A stretch of DNA of 64,000 bases from Haloarchaeobius litoreus. GTDB lineage: Archaea; Halobacteriota; Halobacteria; Halobacteriales; Natrialbaceae. Positions 33,275 to 41,683 of this stretch are shown piece by piece (the stretch's first letter is position 1; each line of letters opens with the position of its first letter). A program made the position numbers and the translations under genes. The notes beneath the pieces were generated by a model, which was given only the letters and a program-made list of their open reading frames with translations, was not told where the DNA came from and made no database searches. The stretch covers positions 682,001-746,000 of the forward strand of contig NZ_JANHJR010000001.1 in assembly GCF_024495425.1 (NCBI RefSeq), read 5' to 3'.

Positions 33275-33700
33275 GTGACAGTCGACGCCGCCCGGCGTGC
33301 CCGCGGTCACGTCCTCGACGAACACGCGGCCCTCCTCACCCGCCTCGGCGACTGTGCGGACCGCGTCGCCGCGGCCTGGGAGACGCCGCCGACCGACCGG
33401 GCTGCCGTCGTGGAGCCGCTCCGGGCGGTGCTCACCGAGTCGGGTGCGCTCGACGCGCTTCCGGGACTGCTCGGCGGCGCGGTCGAGGCGGCCGGGTACG
33501 AACTGCAGGCGTCGCCCGTCGCCGCGCCGCCGTACGTCGCCGTCACGAGCATCGGGCCGGTCTGTCGAGCGACCGTCGCGGACGGCCGACTCGTCGTCAC
33601 GTTCGAGCTGTTCGAGCTGGACCGGTCCGGCGTCGAGCCGACTTACCATCGGCGCGACTGCCCGCCCGAGGAGAGCGTCGAGGTGGAACTCCGTGACTGA
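33275..33700 (+). CDS. Hypothetical protein
   Basis: About 141 residues, with an Ala/Arg/Asp-rich helical N-terminal half and a beta-strand C-terminal half (PPYVAVTSIGPVCRATVADGRLVVTFELFELD). It has no known motif. I chose the GTG at 33275 (MTVDAARRARGHVL); a TTG at 33248 would add nine residues. It lies between divergent dgoD-like and convergent enoyl-CoA hydratase genes, ending directly before the latter's stop. Function unknown. Confidence 0.68.
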   Translation: MTVDAARRARGHVLDEHAALLTRLGDCADRVAAAWETPPTDRAAVVEPLRAVLTESGALDALPGLLGGAVEAAGYELQASPVAAPPYVAVTSIGPVCRATVADGRLVVTFELFELDRSGVEPTYHRRDCPPEESVEVELRD

Positions 33701-34519
33701 TTATCGACCCTCGAACTCGGGCTCCTCGTCGCCGAAGAACGCCTCGTAGCCCGTCGCGTAGTCAGCACTACCGGAGAGGCGGGTGATGGCGTCCTTCTCG
33801 GCCGCGAGCTGGGCCGGCAGGTCGCGGTCCTCGCCGCGGGCGAGGAGTCGCTTGATGTTCGCGTAGGCTCGCGTCGGGCCGTCGGCGAACCCCCGCGCGA
33901 CCTCGTCGACGCGGGCCTCGAACTCGTCGCCCGGGACGGCCTCCGTCGCGAGCCCCGCTGCAGCCGCCTCCTCCGCGGAGATCGGCTCGTCGAGCAGCGC
34001 GAACTCGCGGGCCCGACGGTAGCCGAGCAGCCGCGGGAGGAACCACGTCGAGCCGCCGTCGCCCGACAGACCGATGCGGGTGTACGTGAACTCGAAGCGC
34101 GCGTCCTCGTGGGCGAGCACCACGTCGGCGGCGAGCGCGAGGCCGAGGCCGCCGCCGGCCGCGACGCCACCGACGGCCGTCACGGTCGGCTTCTTCGCGG
34201 TCGCGAGCGTCTCGACGGTCTTGTGCAGCGGCGTCGCCACCGAATCGAGGCGCTTCCGGTCGGTCTCGTCGCCCGCGAACGACCCGAGGTCCGCCCCCGA
34301 ACAGAAGGCGGGGCCGTTGCCGCCGAGGACGAGACAGCGAACGTCGTCGTCCTCGGCGAGTTCGACGATCGCGGCGCGGAGGTCGCGGGCGGTCGCCGCG
34401 TCGAGGGAGTTGTACGCCTCCGGTCGGTCCAGCGTCACGCGGCCGACCCCGTCGTCCCGGGCGACGGTCACGTGGTCGAACCCTGTCGTGGCTCCGGTGT
34501 CGTCGGATCCGTCTGTCAT
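33701..34519 (-). CDS. Enoyl-CoA hydratase/isomerase family protein
   Basis: A 272-residue crotonase-fold enzyme. It shows GRVTLDRPEAYNSLDAATARDLRAAI, the oxyanion-hole blocks GNGPAFCSGADL and AVGGVAAGGGLGLALAADVVLA, and RFEFTYTRIGLSGDGGSTWFLPRLLG. The position of the catalytic Glu appears to be Ser-Gly-Asp in this last block, so hydratase chemistry is not certain. It hydrates or isomerises acyl-CoA esters, for instance in fatty acid or aromatic acid breakdown. Confidence 0.87.
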   Translation of the reverse strand: MTDGSDDTGATTGFDHVTVARDDGVGRVTLDRPEAYNSLDAATARDLRAAIVELAEDDDVRCLVLGGNGPAFCSGADLGSFAGDETDRKRLDSVATPLHKTVETLATAKKPTVTAVGGVAAGGGLGLALAADVVLAHEDARFEFTYTRIGLSGDGGSTWFLPRLLGYRRAREFALLDEPISAEEAAAAGLATEAVPGDEFEARVDEVARGFADGPTRAYANIKRLLARGEDRDLPAQLAAEKDAITRLSGSADYATGYEAFFGDEEPEFEGR

Positions 34520-34602
34520 GCGCGGACCTGCGTGTGGCTCCGTGAAAAATCCGCCGAGCCGGTTCAGGGGGTTTAATACGCCGCCATGAAACCAGTCTGG
34601 GT

Positions 34603-35973
34603 ATGGAACACGTGGACGTGGCTATCGTCGGCGGCGGTCCAGCGGGGACCAGCGCCGCCATCGAGGCGGCCTACCACGGTGCCGACACCGTGGTGCTGGA
34701 GAAGGGCGTCCCCCGCGCCGACCGCGAGGGGCTCGGTCCCGACTCGACCGACGCGGCCGGGATGCTCGACTACTGGATCGACATCATGGACCTCGATGTC
34801 TCCGAGCTGCCCGAGGGCGTCGTCCTGCAGGAGCTCGACGGCGTGGACTTCATCGGGCCGGCGACGACGACACACATGAGCAGCACGGGCATCGACTCGT
34901 CGTACGACCGGTTCGGCTTCACCTTCCAGCGCGCCCGGATGGACGACTGGCTCCGCGAGCGCGCCGAGGACGAGGGGGCACAGTACCGCGTCGGTGTCTC
35001 CGTCAGGGGCGTCGACTCGGACCTCGACGCGGAGTACCGGCACACGGTCCACCTCGCCGACGGGGAGGACGTGGCTGCGCGGTACCTGATCCTCTCGGAC
35101 GGCCCGCAGCGCACGGTCACCATCCCGACGCTCGACCAGTTCCTCCCCGGAGACCGCAGCGTCGCGGACGTGATGGCCTCGACGAAGGCGAACCACATCG
35201 CCTACCAGGAGCACCGGCGCGTCCCCGAGGAGGTGTTCGAGGAGAACGTCCTGAAGTTCTGGTGGGGCTGGATGCCGGGCGAGACCGCCTACCCGTGGAT
35301 CTTCCCGAACGACGGGAACATCGCCCGCATCGGGCTGACGATGCCCATCGGGATGACGCTCGAGGACGTCGAGCACCCGGAGGCGTTCCGGCTGCTCGAA
35401 CCCGGGGACGAGAGCCTGCCCCGCGCCGGGGAGTACATCCGCCGGCTGCTCGAGATCGAGTACGGCGACGAGTACGACATCGAGGAGGACTTCCCGCTCG
35501 TCGAGGACCGCGGCAAGTCCGGCGGCACGGAGACCTACCCCATCTCCTCGACGCGACCCATCGACTCGCCCGTCGAGGCGGGTGTCGCCGTCACCGGCGG
35601 CGCGATGGGCACCACCTCGGCGTTCCACGAGGGCGGCTACCACGTGGCCGCCCGCTCGGGCAAGCTCGCCGGTCGTCTCGCCGCGGTCGACTCGCTGCAC
35701 CGCTACAACGACGTCTGGAAGAACATCATCGGCGAGGAGCTCGTCCGGAACCTCTCCTTCGCGGACATCGTGAAGTCCTACGAGCCGGACGACTGGGACC
35801 GCACGTTCGGCATCGCGAACGACCTCATGGCCGACGCGGCGAGCGAGCTCATCGAGACGAACTTCTCCGGCGGTATCGGGGGCCTGAAGCTCGTCTACCA
35901 GTACAAGAAGCGCAAGCGGAGCTTCATGAAGAACGGCTACGTCCAGATCCGCGAGGACGAGTACACCGTCTGA
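34603..35973 (+). CDS. FAD-dependent oxidoreductase of the geranylgeranyl reductase type
   Basis: A 456-residue flavoprotein. The N-terminal Rossmann motif is VAIVGGGPAGTSAAIEAA, the middle contains YPWIFPNDGNIARIGL (the family YxWxFP...xxxGhG pattern), and GVAVTGGAMGTTSAFHEGGYHVAARSG binds FAD. This group includes geranylgeranyl reductases that saturate archaeal lipid tails, and electron-transfer flavoprotein dehydrogenase-like proteins. The C-terminal 110 residues, basic and helical, are unlike classic GGR, so substrate is open. A TATA-like GTTTAATA stands about 28 bp upstream. Confidence 0.83.
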   Translation: MEHVDVAIVGGGPAGTSAAIEAAYHGADTVVLEKGVPRADREGLGPDSTDAAGMLDYWIDIMDLDVSELPEGVVLQELDGVDFIGPATTTHMSSTGIDSSYDRFGFTFQRARMDDWLRERAEDEGAQYRVGVSVRGVDSDLDAEYRHTVHLADGEDVAARYLILSDGPQRTVTIPTLDQFLPGDRSVADVMASTKANHIAYQEHRRVPEEVFEENVLKFWWGWMPGETAYPWIFPNDGNIARIGLTMPIGMTLEDVEHPEAFRLLEPGDESLPRAGEYIRRLLEIEYGDEYDIEEDFPLVEDRGKSGGTETYPISSTRPIDSPVEAGVAVTGGAMGTTSAFHEGGYHVAARSGKLAGRLAAVDSLHRYNDVWKNIIGEELVRNLSFADIVKSYEPDDWDRTFGIANDLMADAASELIETNFSGGIGGLKLVYQYKKRKRSFMKNGYVQIREDEYTV

Positions 35974-36020
35974 ACGGCAGACCCGCAAGACCTTACCGCG
36001 TCGGCCGGCTACCCACTCCT

Positions 36021-36246
36021 GCGTGCCATTAGTCCCCGCCCGAGCGCACCCGTTTCGGGAGCGATGAACCGGCGGAGAACCCAGGCACGCGACATCGTTT
36101 GCCGGCCGCTCCGCGGCCCGCCGACCAGGTTCACGCCGGTCGGCACCCGGCAGTGCTGGCTCACTGCCCGCCCGGCACGAGGGTTTCCCGGTCGACTTGG
36201 CACGCCGCCTCGGGATGAGACCGGCCGTTAGTGTTCCGGGCGTACA
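36021..36246 (+). ncRNA. H/ACA guide RNA with two hairpins (sR-h45-like)
   Basis: Hairpin 1 (36021-36090): lower stem GCGTGCC/GGCACGC, pocket ATTAGTCC/AGAACCCA, upper stem CCGCC/GGCGG, K-turn-like GA/ATGA, then ACA at 36092-36094, 16 nt from the upper stem. Its pocket (AACCCA and GTC) complements UGGGUU-[UA]-GAC of the 23S peptidyl-transferase loop (E. coli U2586 site). Hairpin 2 (36170-36241): stem GCCCGGCAC with GTG-tt-CCGGGC, upper stem CCGGTC/GACCGG, K-turn GA/ATGA, ACA at 36244-36246. Its pocket (GAGGGT and TAGT or GTTA) complements helix 69 ACUA-[UG]-ACCCUC or UAAC-[UA] (E. coli 1917 and 1915). As I recall, haloarchaeal sR-h45 guides these same sites. The target rRNA sequences are from memory. 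Confidence 0.78.
36095..36169 (+). other. GC-rich hairpins linking the two H/ACA domains
   Basis: Three strong stems follow each other: GGCCGC-tcc-GCGGCC, GCCGACC-N11-GGTCGGC and GGCAGTG-ctggct-CACTGCC. They carry no ACA of their own. They probably form a rigid spacer in the guide RNA precursor, or a separate RNA element. Confidence 0.55.
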
Positions 36247-36402
36247 TTTTGCGTCCGTCCATCGTATCGACCGCACTGAGCGGGGAGTGCGTCTGCATCG
36301 TCGAGGAGCGTTCGTCTTTGAAGGAGCGGGACGTTCTCCTGTGCGCGGCGTCTCGTGGGAGACTGCTGTGGGCTTTATTGTGTTTCCGACCGAATTACCG
36401 GT

Positions 36403-36876
36403 ATGGCCCCCGATATCGAGGTTCCGGAACCACCGGACCTCTCGAACCGAGGAATGCCGCGTGACTTCGAGTGGGAGGAGGAGACGCTCGGATCGGAGGA
36501 CTTCTACCGCGAGGACGTCGAGGACCTGCTCCAGGAGGGTGCGTGGAAGGAGGGGTTCAACGAGTGGACCGAGTACACGAGCCTCGACGAAGCGCAGGTT
36601 CGGCTCGTCGACGACCTCGGCCTGTTTCAGGCGTTCGACTTCTACTGGGACCCAACCGAGGACCGACTTCGCTTCGACGCCCCGACGGTTCCGGACGACT
36701 GGCGGGAGCTAGACGCGACCGAGTCGCTCTCTTCGAGCACGGTTTCGATGATCGACGGGGCGCTGGACGACCTCGGACGGGTGGTCCAGGAGGTTCTGGA
36801 GGACTACATCGAACGGAACGACGAAGCGTCCAACTACGGGTGGGGCGACGAGACGTACGGCAGTCGCGAGGAGTGA
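36403..36876 (+). CDS. Acidic hypothetical protein
   Basis: A 157-residue, strongly acidic protein. It looks soluble, mostly helical, and is Trp- and Tyr-rich (WKEGFNEWTEY, FDFYWDP). A small domain reads ALDDLGRVVQEVLEDYIERN. No motif I know. The ATG at 36403 stands about 25 bp after a TATA-like CTTTATTG. It lies alone between the guide RNA and the E2 gene. Function unknown. Confidence 0.72.
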   Translation: MAPDIEVPEPPDLSNRGMPRDFEWEEETLGSEDFYREDVEDLLQEGAWKEGFNEWTEYTSLDEAQVRLVDDLGLFQAFDFYWDPTEDRLRFDAPTVPDDWRELDATESLSSSTVSMIDGALDDLGRVVQEVLEDYIERNDEASNYGWGDETYGSREE

Positions 36877-36970
36877 GTCCTGCCGGGCGCAAGCCGTCTG
36901 GCCGACGGAATCCCGCCCGGTCCGTGAGTCCTGGGGAACGTTAATTGATACCGTCGGCGAAGTGTGTGGC

Positions 36971-38617
36971 ATGGGATACCTTGTCAAGATGCCCAAGCTC
37001 GGGATGGACATGGACCAGGGAACGGTGGTCGAGTGGTTCGTCGAGGAGGGCGAGGCGGTCGAGTCCGGGCAGGTCATCGCCGAGATAGAGTCAGAGAAGA
37101 CCACGGGCGAGGTCGAGGTCAGACAGGACGGCGTCGTCCACCACATCCTCCTCGACGTCGGGGGGAGCGTCGAGCCGGGTGGGAACGTCGCCGTCGTGGG
37201 GACCGCCGACGAGGACGTCTCCGACCTGCTCGCCGAGGCCACCGGGGGCGAGGCGGCGGAGGAAGGCGAGGACGCCGATGCCGGGGCTGCCTCGACTGCC
37301 GAGGCGTCGGCAGAGGGTTCATCGGAGGGCGGCGGGACGGTCGACACGTCCACTGGCGGTGCAGCATCGACGACACAGGTGAAGGCGACACCGCGCGCGA
37401 AGAAGCGAGCGGAGGAACTGGGCGTCGACCTCGCTGGCGTCGAGGGGACGGGGCCACAGGGTGCGGTTTCGGAAGCCGATGTCGAGGCTGCCGCCGACTC
37501 GGGCGGTGACACGACCGCGGCAGAGGACGTGAAGGCGACGCCACGCGCGAAGAAGCGCGCGGAGGAGCTGGGCGTCGACCTCGCCGGCGTCGAGGGAACC
37601 GGGCCGCAGGGCGCGGTCTCGGAGTCCGACGTCGAGGCGGCGGCCGAGTCGGCGGCCACCGAGACAGACGAGGCCGCAGCGACGACGGAGCCCGAGGCTG
37701 CCGCCGCGACCGGGGCGACGACGGAGCCCGCCGCCGAGGACGCGGCCGCCGGTGAGCGCGTCTTCGCGTCCCCGTCGGCCAGGCGACTCGCCCGCGAGCT
37801 GGGCGTCGACGTCGAGCAGGTCTCCGGCACGGGGCCGAGCGGACGGGTGGGCGAGGCGGACGTCCGGGCGGCCGCAGGGGAGGATGCCGAAGCGGGGGCC
37901 GCCGAGGCGGAGCCGCCGGGGACCAGAGACGAGGAACGACCCCTCACCGGGATGCGACGGACCATCGCCCAGCGGCTCGGGGAGAGCTACCGCGAGGCGG
38001 TCCACGTCACGGCACACCGGACGGCGGATGCGGAGGCGTTGCTCGCCGCCGCGACGGCCGCCGACGACGGCCTCGACCAGAAGGTCACGGTGAACGACGT
38101 CCTCCTCGTCGCGCTCTCTGCGGCGCTCGACGAACACCCGGCGTTCAACGCCACATTCGAGGACGACGTCCACCGCCTGCACGAGACGCAGAACGTCTGC
38201 ATCGCCATCGACATCGACGCGGGACTCGTCGCTCCCGTCGTCCGGAACGTCGGCGGGCTCTCGCTGGGCGAGCTGGCCGAGAAACGCCGGGCCGTGACCG
38301 AGCGGGCGCTCTCGGGCGAGTACACGATGGACGACCTCAGCGGGGGGACGTTCACCGTCTCCAACCTCGGCGTCCTCGGCGTGGAGTCGTTCGACCCGGT
38401 CATCAACCCGCCGCAGGTCGCCATCCTCGGGGTCAACGCCATCGAGGACGCCGTCGTCCCCACCGAGGACGGGGTCGGGGTCCGAAAGCAGATCTCGTTC
38501 GACCTTTCGTTCGACCACCGGATCGTCGACGGCGCGGACGCGGCCCGCTTCCTCGGCTCGCTGGTCGAACACGTGGAGAACCCGTGGCCGCTCGTCATCG
38601 CCGCGGGCGGGCGCTGA
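36971..38617 (+). CDS. acoC: 2-oxo acid/acetoin dehydrogenase E2 with three subunit-binding domains
   Basis: A 548-residue acyltransferase. The lipoyl domain (about 1-75) has the modified Lys43 in ESEKTTGEV. After an Ala/Glu linker come two almost identical peripheral-subunit-binding domains (KATPRAKKRAEELGVDLAGVEGTGPQGAV) at about 137-176 and 187-226, and a third, divergent one at about 265-300. The catalytic domain ends in FDHRIVDGADAARFL with His516 and Asp520. E2 carries acyl groups from E1 to CoA and binds E1/E3. It faces the E1-alpha/E1-beta/AcoX genes, so an acetoin dehydrogenase complex is likely; an alternative is a branched-chain or pyruvate complex. Confidence 0.87.
   Translation: MGYLVKMPKLGMDMDQGTVVEWFVEEGEAVESGQVIAEIESEKTTGEVEVRQDGVVHHILLDVGGSVEPGGNVAVVGTADEDVSDLLAEATGGEAAEEGEDADAGAASTAEASAEGSSEGGGTVDTSTGGAASTTQVKATPRAKKRAEELGVDLAGVEGTGPQGAVSEADVEAAADSGGDTTAAEDVKATPRAKKRAEELGVDLAGVEGTGPQGAVSESDVEAAAESAATETDEAAATTEPEAAAATGATTEPAAEDAAAGERVFASPSARRLARELGVDVEQVSGTGPSGRVGEADVRAAAGEDAEAGAAEAEPPGTRDEERPLTGMRRTIAQRLGESYREAVHVTAHRTADAEALLAAATAADDGLDQKVTVNDVLLVALSAALDEHPAFNATFEDDVHRLHETQNVCIAIDIDAGLVAPVVRNVGGLSLGELAEKRRAVTERALSGEYTMDDLSGGTFTVSNLGVLGVESFDPVINPPQVAILGVNAIEDAVVPTEDGVGVRKQISFDLSFDHRIVDGADAARFLGSLVEHVENPWPLVIAAGGR
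37379..37648 (+). repeat. Direct duplication of the subunit-binding domain in E2
   Basis: Two 120-bp segments (37379-37498 and 37529-37648) encode nearly the same 40 residues. The period is 150 bp, and DNA similarity is high, so the duplication is recent or kept similar by conversion. Confidence 0.85.
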
Positions 38618-38631
38618 CCCGTCAGACGGAG

Positions 38632-39630
38632 TCAGTCCGTCCTGAAGTAGCCCTCGGCGGCAGCCTGTTCGTACACCGCGTCGATGTCGACGACGACCGG
38701 CCCGTCCGCGACCGGCCGGGCCTCGATGGTGGCCTCCCTGATCTCCAGTTCGCGCTCCCCGTCGACGGAGAGCACGCCGCGGGGGAGCTCGAAGGCCATC
38801 GGCTCGTCGACCGCGAGTTCACCCCACTCCCGAACGCCGAGCCGGTCGACCACGCCCGGGACGGTGATGGCCCGGACGGTCTGTGGACACTCCCCTGCAG
38901 GGCCGAGTCGGAAGCCGACGCCACCGGCCTCGTCGGGGCGGTCGACGGTGAGCCCGCCGGCGATGCCCGACAGCCCGATCTCGGTGGGGAACGCCCGCGA
39001 GACGACGCCGCCCACGACGGTGTCGGCGTCGAGGATGGCGCGCGTCCCGATGAACTGCTGGTCGAGGACGCCGAGCGTCGCCAGCCCCCGGATGGTGTGC
39101 TCGCCGGTGGCGGTGTCGGCGACCGCCTCGACCATCCCGTGGCGATAGGTCGTCCCCTCGCGCGACACGGCACCTGTCGCCACGAGGGCGGCCGCGCCGC
39201 CGGCGACGGTGCCGTCGACCGCGGTGGGGAAGACGTTGTTCGTCCCCGTCGACACGCTGACGACCGGCACGTCCCCCGACTCGTGTGCGACGTCCCGGTT
39301 GGTGCCGTCGCCGCCGAGGACGACGACGGCGTCGGCCTCGGCCGCGAATCGCGCGGCGGCGCGCCGCGAGTCCTCGCCGCTCCCCGTGACGCGCGTGTCG
39401 AGCAGGCTCGTCGGCAGGCCGTCGGGGGCGTCGTCGACGAGTCGCTGGCCGAGGTTCCCCCGGTCGGGCATGACGAGCACCTCGACGTCGTCGGCGATGG
39501 CGAGCCCGGCGAGGACGCACTCGGCGGTCCGGCGTTTCTCGTAGTCGCCACTCACGCTCGCACCGCCGGTGAGCCGGCGGATGTCTCGGCCTGCCGCCGG
39601 GTTGACGACGAGGCCGACCGTGGCGGTCAC
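38632..39630 (-). CDS. acoX: AcoX-like NAD-kinase-fold protein
   Basis: A 332-residue protein of the ATP-NAD kinase fold. It opens VGLVVNPAAGRDIRRL and has the GGDGTNRD motif (canonical GGDGT) near residue 107 and VSVSTGTNN near 125. AcoX proteins are found in acetoin dehydrogenase operons and are related to NAD kinases, though their role is not settled. It starts with GTG, directly after the stop of E1-beta, as the third gene of the minus-strand operon. True NAD kinase activity is not excluded. Confidence 0.85.
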   Translation of the reverse strand: MTATVGLVVNPAAGRDIRRLTGGASVSGDYEKRRTAECVLAGLAIADDVEVLVMPDRGNLGQRLVDDAPDGLPTSLLDTRVTGSGEDSRRAAARFAAEADAVVVLGGDGTNRDVAHESGDVPVVSVSTGTNNVFPTAVDGTVAGGAAALVATGAVSREGTTYRHGMVEAVADTATGEHTIRGLATLGVLDQQFIGTRAILDADTVVGGVVSRAFPTEIGLSGIAGGLTVDRPDEAGGVGFRLGPAGECPQTVRAITVPGVVDRLGVREWGELAVDEPMAFELPRGVLSVDGERELEIREATIEARPVADGPVVVDIDAVYEQAAAEGYFRTD

Positions 39631-40641
39631 TCAGACCACACGGTCGATGGCCGCACGGACGCCGTCGGCGTCGGGCAGGACCTCCTCCTCGAGGGCGGGA
39701 CTGAACGGGATGTGTGTGTCGGGGACGCCGACGCGCTGGATGGGGGCGTCGAGGCTGAAGAACGCCTGCTCCTGGACCCGCGCGACGACCTCGGCGTGGG
39801 TGCCGTACGAGAGCGGGCTCTCGTCGGCGACGACGAGTCTGCCGGTCTTCCCGACGCTCTCGACCAGCGTCTCCGTGTCGAGGGGGTAGAGCGACTGGAG
39901 GTCGATGACCTCGACGCTCGTCTCGCCGTCGAGCTCCTCCGCGAGGTCGAGGGACTCGCCGACGAGCCGCTGGGTGGCGACCACCGTGACGTCGTCGCCC
40001 TCCCGCTCGACGCTCGCCTGCCCGAGCGGGACGGTGTAGTCCTCGTCGACCGGCACCTCGCCCGCCTGTTCGTAGATCATCTTGTTCTCGAAGAAGAACA
40101 CCGGGTCGTTCGAGCGGATGGCGGTCTTCAGCAGCCCCTTGGCCGCGCGCGGCGTCCCGGGGGTGACGGCCATCACGCCGGGGAGGTGGGCGAACCACGT
40201 GTGGATGGTCCCCGAGTGCTGGCTCGCCGCACCCATCCCGCCGCCCTCGGTCGTCCGGACGGTGACGGGCATCTCGGTCTTCCCGCCGAACATGTAGCGG
40301 TTCTTTGCCATCTGGTTCAGTATCTGCTCGGAGCAGACGCCGAGGAAGTCGGAGAACATGATCTCGACGACGGGTCGCGACCCCGTCGCGGCCGCCCCCA
40401 CGGCGGCCCCCATGAATCCGGCCTCGCTGATGGGTGTGTCCCGGACGCGCTCCTCGCCGAACTCCTCGACGAGGTCGCCGGTGACGCTCAGGACGCCGCC
40501 GAACTCTCCGACGTCCTCGCCCATGATGAAGGCGTCCTCGTCGCGCTCGAGCTCCTCTCTGAGCGCGAGGCGGATGGCCTCGCGGATGGTCATCTCCTGT
40601 GTGTCCGATACGTCGTCTCCGGGCTGGCTAGTCGTGCTCAT
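39631..40641 (-). CDS. acoB: Acetoin/2-oxo acid dehydrogenase E1 beta subunit
   Basis: A 336-residue transketolase-like subunit. Marks are MTIREAIRLALREELERDEDAFIMGEDVG, PISEAGFMGAAVGAAATGSRPVVEIMFSDF, and the C-terminal half VEVIDLQSLYPLDTETLVESV. It binds TPP together with E1-alpha and is the E2 contact. Overlaps E1-alpha by 4 bp. Close in pattern to acetoin dehydrogenase beta and to pyruvate dehydrogenase beta; the AcoX neighbour favours acetoin. Confidence 0.89.
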   Translation of the reverse strand: MSTTSQPGDDVSDTQEMTIREAIRLALREELERDEDAFIMGEDVGEFGGVLSVTGDLVEEFGEERVRDTPISEAGFMGAAVGAAATGSRPVVEIMFSDFLGVCSEQILNQMAKNRYMFGGKTEMPVTVRTTEGGGMGAASQHSGTIHTWFAHLPGVMAVTPGTPRAAKGLLKTAIRSNDPVFFFENKMIYEQAGEVPVDEDYTVPLGQASVEREGDDVTVVATQRLVGESLDLAEELDGETSVEVIDLQSLYPLDTETLVESVGKTGRLVVADESPLSYGTHAEVVARVQEQAFFSLDAPIQRVGVPDTHIPFSPALEEEVLPDADGVRAAIDRVV

Positions 40642-41672
40642 TGGGTCTCACCGCCGTCGGCGCGCATCTGCGCCCCGAAGTCGTTGATCTCGGGGACCGT
40701 CATGCCGAACATGTCCTCGTACGCTTCGCTCGGGTCGGGGTAGTCGGCCTCCTTCGCCGTTTCCGCCGCCGTCTCGATCTCGTCGTCGATCTCCGACTGC
40801 ATCGACTCGAACTCCTCCTCGGTGATCGTCCCGGCGTCGACGAGGCGGTTCTTGAACGTCTCGATGGCGTCGCGGTCCTTCCAGAGCTCGATGTCCTCCT
40901 TGCTCCGGTAGGGCTGGTGGTCCCCCTCGAAGTGGCCCTCGTAGCGGTAGGTGTCCGCCTCGATGAACGTCGGGCCCTCGCCGGTGGCTGCCCGCTCGCG
41001 CGCCTCCGTCACCGCCTCGTAGACGGCCGTCACGTCCATCCCGTCGACGGTGAACCCGGGGATGTCGTACGCCTCGGCCGTCGCGCTCAGGTGTTCGACG
41101 TTGTGCTGTTCCTCGACCGGTGTCCCCTCGCCGAACTGGTTGTTCTCGACGACGAACACCACCGGGAGGTCCCACGTCGCCGCGAGGTTGATGGCCTCGT
41201 GGACCTGCCCCTGGGCCACCGCACCGTCGCCGAAGAACGCCAGCGCGACCCTGTCCTCGTCCTTCATCTCGGCCGTGAGCGCCGCCCCTGTCGCCAGCGG
41301 CGGCCCTGCGCCGACGATCCCGTTCGCGCCGAGCATCCCGGCGTCGACGTCGGCGATGTGCATCGAGCCACCCTTGCCGTTACAGTACCCGTCGCGCTTG
41401 CCGTACAGCTCCGCCATCATCTCGTAGGTGTCGAGCCCTTTCGAGATACAGTGGCCATGGCCACGGTGGGTGCTCGTGATGTAGTCCTGCTCCTCGAGCG
41501 CCGAGACCGCGCCCACCCCGACGGCCTCCTCCCCGATGTAGAGGTGGACGAACCCCGGGAGCTCGCCGTCGGCGAACAGCTCACCGGCTTTGGTGTCGAA
41601 CGCGCGTATCGTCAGCATCCGGCGGAGGATCTCGGTCTGTCCCTCCGCAGATTCTATGTCTAATGTTACCAT
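40638..41672 (-). CDS. acoA: Acetoin/2-oxo acid dehydrogenase E1 alpha subunit
   Basis: A 344-residue TPP enzyme. The TPP motif is GDGAVAQGQVHEAINLAATWDLPVVFVVENN (near residues 165-195), with the family blocks FVHLYIGEEAVGVGAVSAL, TSTHRGHGHCISKG and GKGGSMHIAD. It decarboxylates or cleaves the substrate and hands the acyl group to E2-bound lipoate. First gene of the minus-strand operon acoA-acoB-acoX. An 18-bp palindrome lies 20 bp upstream of its start. Confidence 0.9.
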   Translation of the reverse strand: MVTLDIESAEGQTEILRRMLTIRAFDTKAGELFADGELPGFVHLYIGEEAVGVGAVSALEEQDYITSTHRGHGHCISKGLDTYEMMAELYGKRDGYCNGKGGSMHIADVDAGMLGANGIVGAGPPLATGAALTAEMKDEDRVALAFFGDGAVAQGQVHEAINLAATWDLPVVFVVENNQFGEGTPVEEQHNVEHLSATAEAYDIPGFTVDGMDVTAVYEAVTEARERAATGEGPTFIEADTYRYEGHFEGDHQPYRSKEDIELWKDRDAIETFKNRLVDAGTITEEEFESMQSEIDDEIETAAETAKEADYPDPSEAYEDMFGMTVPEINDFGAQMRADGGETQ

Positions 41673-41683
41673 ACAACACCAAT

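Noticed and set aside
30695-33649. One very long minus-strand frame across the Tat lipoprotein and the dehydratase
   Set aside because: Only the part from 31993 downwards has a signal peptide and lipobox; the upstream part is an out-of-frame shadow of the dehydratase gene.
35974-36020. Clear promoter for the guide RNA
   Set aside because: Only a weak CCTTACCG-like segment lies at the right distance, so no promoter is annotated.
36021-36094. Riboswitch or C/D box RNA
   Set aside because: The GA/ATGA element is a K-turn inside a hairpin with a guide pocket and 3' ACA, which fits H/ACA better; no C' or D' boxes are present, and no ligand-binding core is recognised.
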